This document shows positions 5,533-10,264 of a stretch of 10,264 nt of DNA, piece by piece. Every line of letters begins with the position of its first letter. The first letter of the stretch is position 1. The position numbers and the translations under genes were made by a program. Origin of the DNA: an uncultured Collinsella sp. (GTDB taxonomy: Bacteria; Actinomycetota; Coriobacteriia; Coriobacteriales; Coriobacteriaceae); the NCBI GenBank assembly GCA_905209765.1, contig CAJLUE010000064.1:1-10264 (forward strand). The letters run 5' to 3'. The notes below the pieces were generated by a model that saw nothing but the letters and a program-made list of their open reading frames with translations, searched no databases and was not told where the DNA came from.

Positions 5533-5633
5533 GCGGCCGTCAAGTGCCGCAGATTGCCGTGAAAGAGGAGCGCCGCGTACTCTGTGTACGCAAGCGACGG
5601 TTTGAACGGCAAGGTGCGGTGCTTGGCGGCCGC
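5533..5633. repeat. 101-nt imperfect hairpin with GCGTAC/GTACGC tip, between transketolase and kinase genes
   Basis: The feet GCGGCCG (5533-5539) and CGGCCGC (5627-5633) are exact complements. The arms from GCCG inward to the tip are the same length (45 nt each) with no indels and scattered mismatches. The tip is GCGTAC-TCTGT-GTACGC (5575-5591). It shares its tip and several inner positions (CCTTG, CAATCT and TTGCGTAC on the minus strand) with the hairpin at 680-787. It begins about 17 nt after the transketolase C-subunit stop codon. No U-tract was seen. Confidence 0.75.
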
Positions 5634-5649
5634 GCAGCGTCTGTTTCTA

Positions 5650-6588
5650 CTAGTTGCCGAGGAACTCGGCAACGGTCTTGGCGATTCCGGCACCCGTCAG
5701 ACCGTAGTGCGCAAAGACCTCGGGGCTCGTGCCGGTGATGACCGGTGCGTCGGGCAGGGAGAGGCACTTGACCGGACGCGGGCAATGCTCGCCCACCACC
5801 TGCGCGACCATAGAGCCCAGGCCGCCGAAGGGGCTGTGCTCCTCGACGGTCACGACGGCGCGCGTGGCACCGGCGGCCTCAATCACGGCCTCGGCGTCGA
5901 GCGGCTTGACGCAATACATGTCGAGCACCGTTGCCGAGATGCCCTGCTCGGCCAGCAGGTCGGCGGCGTCCACGGCATGGCGGACCATCTCGCCGGTAGC
6001 GACAAGCGTCACATCGGTGCCGCGGCGCACCCAGGTGGCGCGATCCATCCGGAACGGGCACTCGTCCTCGGTGTACACGTCCTCGACCGGGTTGCGGCCC
6101 ACGCGGATGTAGGCCGGCTTGTTGTCGGCGACCAGGGCCTGTACGAGCTTGGCGGTCTGGAAGCGGTCGCTCGGCAGGTACACGCGCATGTTGGGAAGCG
6201 CGCTCATGGCGGCGATATCCTGCGCGGAGTGATGGCTCATGCCCAAGGCGCCATAGGACACGCCGCCAGAGATGCCGATGAGCTTGACATTGGTGTTGGA
6301 GTACGAGACGTCGACCTTGCACTGCTCATACGAGCGCGTGGTCACAAAGGACGCCGGCGAAGCGGCCCAGGCCTTCTTGCCGCACGAAGCCATGCCGGCG
6401 GCGATGCTCACCAGGTCCTGCTCGGCGATGCCGACCTCGACGGACTGCTGGGGATACCGATCAAAGAACGGCGTGAGCGATGCGGAGCCGCGGGAGTCGG
6501 AGCACAGGACGACGATGTCCTTATCGGTCTTCGCGGCCTCGAGCAGCGTGTCGCAGATAACCTTGCGATTGGCGATCTTGTTAGCCAT
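5650..6588 (-). CDS. Transketolase, C-terminal subunit (split enzyme)
   Basis: This 312-residue protein covers the pyrimidine-binding and C-terminal domains of transketolase; the pyrophosphate domain is the preceding gene. The Glu that activates thiamine diphosphate is E56 in EVGIAEQD. GMSHHSAQD (117-125) is the substrate-side His loop, and EEHSPFGGLGS (249-259) belongs to the C-terminal domain. With its partner it should transfer two-carbon ketol units between sugar phosphates. The ATG at 6588 is preceded by AGGAGG 6 nt upstream and overlaps the end of the partner gene by 8 bases (ATGGCTAA), so the two are translationally coupled; the frame extends further upstream, but the strong ribosome site fixes this start. 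The context with an isomerase and a kinase points to a dedicated catabolic transketolase, possibly for an unusual ketose phosphate, rather than the housekeeping enzyme. Confidence 0.92.
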   Translation of the reverse strand: MANKIANRKVICDTLLEAAKTDKDIVVLCSDSRGSASLTPFFDRYPQQSVEVGIAEQDLVSIAAGMASCGKKAWAASPASFVTTRSYEQCKVDVSYSNTNVKLIGISGGVSYGALGMSHHSAQDIAAMSALPNMRVYLPSDRFQTAKLVQALVADNKPAYIRVGRNPVEDVYTEDECPFRMDRATWVRRGTDVTLVATGEMVRHAVDAADLLAEQGISATVLDMYCVKPLDAEAVIEAAGATRAVVTVEEHSPFGGLGSMVAQVVGEHCPRPVKCLSLPDAPVITGTSPEVFAHYGLTGAGIAKTVAEFLGN

Positions 6589-7417
6589 TGATGGCCTCCT
6601 TATGGGCAGCGAAATCGGCGATGATCTGGGCATATTCCTCATCGTTGGGCAGGTGATGGTGCCAGGCGGCCTTGTCCTCCATAACGGGCGAGCCATAGCC
6701 CTTCACCGTGTTGAGGATGATGACCGTGGGCTTGCCGCAGGTCTCGGCCGCAAGCGCCAGCGCGGCGTCGATGGCCCGGACGTCGTTGCCCGGAATGGAA
6801 AGCACGTTCCAGCCGAAGGCGGCCCAGCGCTCCTCCTGCGAGTCCTGTTTCATAACGTCCTCGGTGCTGCCGCTGATCTGCAGGCGGTTGCGGTCCACGA
6901 GCGCGCACAGGTTATCGAGCTGGTAGTTACCGCCACTCATGGCGCCCTCCCAGACCGAGCCCTCGGCAAGCTCGCCGTCGCCCATGATGGTGTAGACGCG
7001 GTAGTCGCGGCCGTCCATCTTGCCGGCGAGCGCCATGCCCACGGCCACGGGCAGGCCGTGACCCAGCGAGCCCGAGTTCATCTCGATGCCCTTGAGCTTG
7101 TTGTTGGGGTGGCCGATGTAGGGGCTGCCGAACTTGGAGAAGCGGGCCTTGACGTCGTCGAGGTCAAGATAGCCCTCGTGGCAGAGCACCGCGTAGTAGG
7201 CTTCCATAGCGTGGCCCTTGGAGAGCACGAAGCGGTCGCGGTTGGGATCGTCGACGGTCTCGGGCGAAATGTTGAGGTGGTTGGCGTAGAGGGTCATGAG
7301 GGCGTCGATCACCGACATGTCGCCGCCGATGTGGCCGCCGGCGCCAGCCATGATGATATCGACGCAATCGCGGCGAAGGTCCCAACGCAGGGACTCAAGC
7401 TCTTCGATAGTTGCCAT
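6581..7417 (-). CDS. Transketolase, N-terminal subunit (split enzyme)
   Basis: This 278-residue protein is the thiamine-diphosphate pyrophosphate-binding half of transketolase. The binding motif GDGELAEG (147-154) ends at the expected Asn in DRNRLQ (N177). The substrate/cofactor His is H69 in VLSKGHA, and GSLGHGLPVAVG (117-128) is typical. The N-terminal loop reads GHIGGDMS (28-35), where common transketolases have GHPGG-S, a possible specificity change. The ATG at 7417 has GAGGAG upstream and lies 2 bases after the isomerase stop codon; its own stop overlaps the start of the C-terminal subunit. The three genes are therefore one transcript. Split transketolases are frequent in dedicated sugar pathways of bacteria and archaea; the donor sugar is not evident from sequence. 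Confidence 0.93.
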   Translation of the reverse strand: MATIEELESLRWDLRRDCVDIIMAGAGGHIGGDMSVIDALMTLYANHLNISPETVDDPNRDRFVLSKGHAMEAYYAVLCHEGYLDLDDVKARFSKFGSPYIGHPNNKLKGIEMNSGSLGHGLPVAVGMALAGKMDGRDYRVYTIMGDGELAEGSVWEGAMSGGNYQLDNLCALVDRNRLQISGSTEDVMKQDSQEERWAAFGWNVLSIPGNDVRAIDAALALAAETCGKPTVIILNTVKGYGSPVMEDKAAWHHHLPNDEEYAQIIADFAAHKEAING

Positions 7418-7419
7418 TT

Positions 7420-8820
7420 CTACTCTCCTCGCAGGTAAGCTTTAACGTCTTCTTCGATGGGGTCGTACAAATCGGGGGCAATGCCCAGGTACTTGCACGC
7501 CTCGTAGAGCACCGGCACCACGTTGGCGTGAATAGCGACGCAGTGGTGGATGTAGGGGCCCTCGACGATCTTGGCCTCGAGGCGCTTGAGGTTGTCGACC
7601 TCGACCCACAGGTAGGTGCCCATGCCGGCCGGGCCGTCGATGCCGCGGGCGTTGCCCAGCAGCAGCGAGTACTCGCCGTTGTCGCCGTCAAAGCGGGCAA
7701 GGGTAAGGTCGCCGTGCTTAGCCTCGGCCGTCAGCGCGCCGGGGTGATCGAAAGCCAGCGGATAGGTGAGCTTGGGCTTGACGGCCGCGCAGCTGCAGGG
7801 CCAGGGGCCGCAATGCTGCAGCAGCTCGCCGTTCTCGTTATCGGGATGGCGCACGGTCCAGTCGGCGAACATGCCACGGTGACGGCCCAAGTCGGCGGCT
7901 TCGACCATCAGTGCGGTGATGGCGCCATGGATATCGGTCTCGCATACGATAGGGATGCCCATCTCGTTGAGGATGGCGTTGGCGGCGCAGGGCATAATGC
8001 CCAGCTCGTCCTGCAGAGCGTTCCAGCACTGAATGGCACCGGCGTTGCAGCCGTACTTCTCGACCAGGCGCTTCATGGCAATGGCAAGACCGGCGACCGC
8101 GGGAACCTTGTCCTCGGGGATGCAGATCTCAAAGCTGTCGTTGATGTGGGCAAGCATGGCGGCCATGGCCTGCTCGTCGGCCTGGGCGTCGCGCACGGCC
8201 TGGACAAGCTCGGTCATGGGGATAGGCGAAAGCTGGATGTTGAACTTCTCGAGCAGCTCGCCCTCGTTGCACATGGTCGACCAGAAGTCGAACGGACGGG
8301 TGGCCATCTGCAGGATGCGGGTGTGCTTGAAGGTCTTGACCACGTTGCACACGGCCAAGAAGTCCCAGACGCCGCGCTCGAACTCGGGGTCGGCCAGACG
8401 GCAGTTGGTCATGTAGGTAAAGGGAACCTGGAAGCGGCGCAGGACCTTGCCGGTGGCGAATAGGCCGCACTGGCTATCGCGCAGGCGCGTGCCGTCGGGC
8501 TCGGGGCGCTCGTCGCGCGGACCCCACAGCAGCACGGGCAAGCCGAGCTCGCGGGCAAGGCGAGCGCAAACGTACTCGGTGCCAAAGTTGGCGTGGCACA
8601 GCATGATGCCGTCGACGCCCTCGGCGCGGAACTTCTTGACGATAGGCTCGATATGGCTGTCGTCGAACAGCAGGCCCTCGTCATTGATGTCGTCAATATC
8701 CACGATGTCGACGCCGATCTCGCGCAGGCGATCAGCTGTCAGGCCGCGATACTTGATTGCGTCCGGCGCGCTAAAGATACTGCGGCGCGTGGGCACAAAG
8801 CCGAGCTTGATCTTGTCCAT
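7420..8820 (-). CDS. Sugar isomerase of the L-fucose/L-arabinose isomerase superfamily
   Basis: This 466-residue cytoplasmic enzyme should interconvert an aldose and a ketose with a divalent metal. It is shorter than classical FucI (about 590) and close to AraA in length. Metal ligands fit by spacing: E294 in CETD, D320 in MFAD, H336 in QHCG and H425/H426 in GPYIHHC, against E306, E333, H350 and H450 in E. coli AraA. HANFGTEYV (76-84) and LLWGPRDERPEPDG (97-110) are typical of the uncharacterised L-fucose-isomerase-like branch. The ATG at 8820 has GGGGAGG 6 nt upstream. It is first in the operon, directly after the operator-rich region. Candidate substrates include a pentose such as D-apiose or D-arabinose, L-fucose, or sulfoquinovose (isomerases of this type occur in sulfoglycolysis); none can be chosen from sequence alone. 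Confidence 0.85.
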   Translation of the reverse strand: MDKIKLGFVPTRRSIFSAPDAIKYRGLTADRLREIGVDIVDIDDINDEGLLFDDSHIEPIVKKFRAEGVDGIMLCHANFGTEYVCARLARELGLPVLLWGPRDERPEPDGTRLRDSQCGLFATGKVLRRFQVPFTYMTNCRLADPEFERGVWDFLAVCNVVKTFKHTRILQMATRPFDFWSTMCNEGELLEKFNIQLSPIPMTELVQAVRDAQADEQAMAAMLAHINDSFEICIPEDKVPAVAGLAIAMKRLVEKYGCNAGAIQCWNALQDELGIMPCAANAILNEMGIPIVCETDIHGAITALMVEAADLGRHRGMFADWTVRHPDNENGELLQHCGPWPCSCAAVKPKLTYPLAFDHPGALTAEAKHGDLTLARFDGDNGEYSLLLGNARGIDGPAGMGTYLWVEVDNLKRLEAKIVEGPYIHHCVAIHANVVPVLYEACKYLGIAPDLYDPIEEDVKAYLRGE

Positions 8821-8840
8821 GTACGTCCTCCCCTAATTAC

Positions 8841-8975
8841 ATGTTCAGTAAACAGACGTGTGTTTCGTTTTGTTCTGTTTACTAAATGTTTTACTCTTCT
8901 GTTTAGAAGTTTAACGCGAAAGTCCCGTAAACGGTAGAGAAATGAGCCTAAACGGTATGTAAACAATCTGAACAT
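8841..8975 (-). promoter_or_regulatory. Operator array and promoter region of the isomerase-transketolase operon
   Basis: The AT-rich spacer carries repeated TAAAC/GTTTA half-sites: AGTAAACAG (8847-8855), CTGTTTACT (8875-8883), CTAAATGTTTTA (8882-8893), TCTGTTTAGA (8898-8907), GTAAACGGTA (8927-8936), CTAAACGGTA (8948-8957) and GTAAACA (8958-8964). The set is bracketed by ATGTTCAG (8841-8848) and CTGAACAT (8968-8975). TCTGTTTAGA is the exact complement of TCTAAACAGA in front of the regulator gene. The adjacent LacI-type protein is the likely binder. No good -35/-10 pair was found, so the promoter itself is not located. Confidence 0.6.
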
Positions 8976-8981
8976 ACAAGG

Positions 8982-9014
8982 GGACAAAAAGAGGGCCCCG
9001 AAGGACCCCCTCTT
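8982..9014 (-). terminator. Intrinsic terminator of the LacI-family gene
   Basis: On the minus strand a 12-bp stem (including G-U pairs; plus-strand arms 8987-8998 and 9003-9014) is closed by a C(UUCG)G tetraloop and followed by a U-run. It lies about 65 nt after the regulator stop codon and separates that gene from the isomerase operon. Confidence 0.9.
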
Positions 9015-9077
9015 AGTAGCGTTATATATGGCTGCCTTAGCGAGCTTTGCCGCCCTGCGGCCCGTCGTTTCCTTCGC

Positions 9078-10088
9078 CTAGATTTCGCGCACGCTTTGGC
9101 GCTCGACAAAATAGGTCGACACGGCCGTCTTACAGGTATAGCTCTTGGGATTGCGGATGTTGCCCACCAGGCGGCGCACCGCGATCTCGCCCACCTCGTA
9201 CTTGGGAACGTGCACCGTGGTGAGCGGCGGGTTGGAGAAGGCGCCCAAAGACAGATCGTCAAAGCCGATAATCGAGACATCCTCGGGCACGCGTATGCCG
9301 TGCTCGTTCAGCGCGCGCATGGCGCCTACGGCGAGCACGTCGTTTTCGGCAAAGAAAGCCGTCGGCAGGTCGTCGCGCGAGACGCTGTCGAGCCATGCGC
9401 CCATGTCGCGATAAGCACCTTCGAGCGTGGTGCCCAGTGTGACGCGCCATGTCGGGTTGGCCTCAAGGTCCGCATCCTCAAGCGCTTGGCGATAGCCGCG
9501 CTCGCGATCCTTAAAGTTGCGGATGCGAAGGTCGCCTGCCAGATAGCCGATTTGCTTGTGACCCTTCTCGATAAGGTAGTCCACGGCGCGCAGCACCGAG
9601 TCGGTGTTGGCAATGACTACGGCATCGAAGTACTGACGATCGCTCCAGCCATCGAGCACGATCAAGTGGGCGGCAGCGTTGGCGAACAAGGCATAGTCTT
9701 CCTCACCCAGCTCGGTACCCATCAGCACGATAGCGGCGGATGGATCGGCGATCAGGTCCTCGACCTGCGGACGCACGGCGTCCAAGTCGCTAAAGTCGAG
9801 CGAGACAAAGCTCGTGCTCATACCGTGACGACGCGCCTGGCGCTCCACGCCCTCAATAACCGCGGGATGAAAGGTGCTCTCGTCCAAAATGGCGCCCGTC
9901 TTGCGCGCGAGCACAAACTGAATGCTCTCGAGCTGCGTCGACTGCTGGTAGCCAAGCGATTGCGCGCACTCCAGGATGACCTTGGCGGTCTCCTCACTCA
10001 CGCTGCGCTTGCGGTTGAGCGCGTTGGACACGGTCGCAGGCGAAAAACCGGTGATGCGGCTGATCTCGCGAACACTTGCTTTGGCCAT
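9078..10088 (-). CDS. LacI-family transcriptional regulator
   Basis: This 336-residue DNA-binding repressor or activator has an N-terminal helix-turn-helix (SVREISRITGFSPATVSNAL, 5-24; recognition helix SPATVSNAL) and a periplasmic-binding-protein-like effector domain. FHPAVIEGVERQARRHG (73-89), DGWSDRQYFDAVVIANTDS and VSIIGFDDLSLGAFSNPPLTTVHVP near the C-terminus are typical. The hinge after LGYQQ reads STQLESIQFVLARKTG and lacks the usual AR-x-L hinge helix. The ATG at 10088 has AGGGGG 5 nt upstream; a TTG at 10103 lies before that site and is less likely. It is the only regulator in the window. It lies directly upstream of the isomerase operon, and similar sites occur before both, so it probably controls the operon and itself. 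The effector is presumably the operon's sugar or an intermediate. Confidence 0.93.
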   Translation of the reverse strand: MAKASVREISRITGFSPATVSNALNRKRSVSEETAKVILECAQSLGYQQSTQLESIQFVLARKTGAILDESTFHPAVIEGVERQARRHGMSTSFVSLDFSDLDAVRPQVEDLIADPSAAIVLMGTELGEEDYALFANAAAHLIVLDGWSDRQYFDAVVIANTDSVLRAVDYLIEKGHKQIGYLAGDLRIRNFKDRERGYRQALEDADLEANPTWRVTLGTTLEGAYRDMGAWLDSVSRDDLPTAFFAENDVLAVGAMRALNEHGIRVPEDVSIIGFDDLSLGAFSNPPLTTVHVPKYEVGEIAVRRLVGNIRNPKSYTCKTAVSTYFVERQSVREI

Positions 10089-10140
10089 TGTTCCCCCTAG
10101 CAACGGCCGTGGCGGAGCATCGCAACTCGATAGCTCGGCA

Positions 10141-10209
10141 AATAAACGACCGCAAATTCAATCTAAACAGAGTAGTAAATGTTTATTAGCTAGTTTAGCC
10201 TGTTGTCAA
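10141..10209 (-). promoter_or_regulatory. Promoter and operators of the LacI-family gene
   Basis: A perfect -35 TTGACA lies on the minus strand (complement of 10204-10209). The -10 would fall in TAATAAACAT about 15-18 bp on and is not sharply defined. The inverted pair CTAAAC (10163-10168) and GTTTAG (10193-10198) with the central near-palindrome AGTAAATGTTTATT (10174-10187) overlaps the spacer and -10, as expected for autorepression. TCTAAACAGA (10162-10171) recurs, inverted, before the isomerase operon. Nothing further was recognised in 10210-10264 or in the leader 10089-10140 apart from an isolated AATAAACG at 10141. Confidence 0.6.
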
Positions 10210-10264
10210 GCGAAGTGGCACGACTATTCCCCCAACGGGCGCATTTGTCCATCTTAACGTTATT

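Noticed and set aside
4021..5562. 513-residue plus-strand open frame opposite the kinase
   Set aside because: Antisense shadow typical of GC-rich coding DNA; the minus-strand FGGY kinase has complete motifs.
5499..5693. 64-residue minus-strand open frame across the 5533-5633 hairpin
   Set aside because: It overlaps the transketolase stop and consists mostly of the palindrome; no ribosome site, so taken as a translation of the repeat.
5584..7438. Long plus-strand open frames opposite the transketolase genes
   Set aside because: Shadows of transketolase subunits with intact cofactor motifs and good ribosome sites.
7411..8463. 350-residue plus-strand open frame opposite the isomerase
   Set aside because: Shadow; the composition is that of the reverse complement of the isomerase gene.
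5650..8820. Sulfoquinovose transketolase (sulfo-TK) pathway as the primary call
   Set aside because: Isomerase and split transketolase fit, but no sulfoquinovosidase, sulfolactaldehyde reductase or sulfonate exporter is visible, and a kinase is present; kept only as an alternative.
9096..10100. 334-residue plus-strand open frame opposite the LacI gene
   Set aside because: Shadow of a LacI-family gene with clear helix-turn-helix and effector-domain motifs.

Overview
The window looks like chromosomal DNA from a GC-rich gut actinobacterium of the Coriobacteriia, most probably Collinsella. This is inferred from base composition, the style of the proteins and the palindrome-rich spacers; no rRNA or other taxonomic marker is present. 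All complete genes lie on the minus strand. The only plus-strand gene is the 3' part of an IS110-family transposase that runs off the left edge.

Read in the direction of transcription (right to left): a LacI-type regulator (9078-10088) ends at a strong intrinsic terminator (8982-9014). A control region of about 135 bp follows, carrying many TAAAC/GTTTA half-sites that also occur in the regulator's own promoter (10141-10209). Then comes a tightly packed operon: an L-fucose/L-arabinose-isomerase-fold enzyme (7420-8820), the N-terminal half of a split transketolase (6581-7417), and its C-terminal half (5650-6588). After a 101-nt hairpin comes an FGGY kinase resembling glycerol kinase but with one altered substrate-pocket residue (3988-5478). 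Isomerase, kinase and two-subunit transketolase together suggest aldose to ketose to ketose phosphate to glycolytic/pentose-phosphate intermediates. The sugar is unknown. The layout resembles the reported non-oxidative apiose (apulose-4-phosphate transketolase) route, with the sulfoquinovose transketolase route as a weaker alternative.

Beyond the kinase, a spacer with four mutually complementary segments precedes luxS (3347-3835), which has its own terminator. Next are a DUF4867-type, cupin-like protein (2558-3202), a 344-bp spacer built largely of hairpins, and a GH1 6-phospho-beta-glucosidase (783-2213). The stop codon of that gene lies inside a 108-nt hairpin, and the IS110 end abuts the hairpin's foot.

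The most unusual content is the family of large, colinear imperfect hairpins in the spacers (680-787, 2359-2548, 3858-3979, 5533-5633), together with the uncharacterised sugar operon and its operator array. Functions are inferred from motifs read by eye; no database search was possible.
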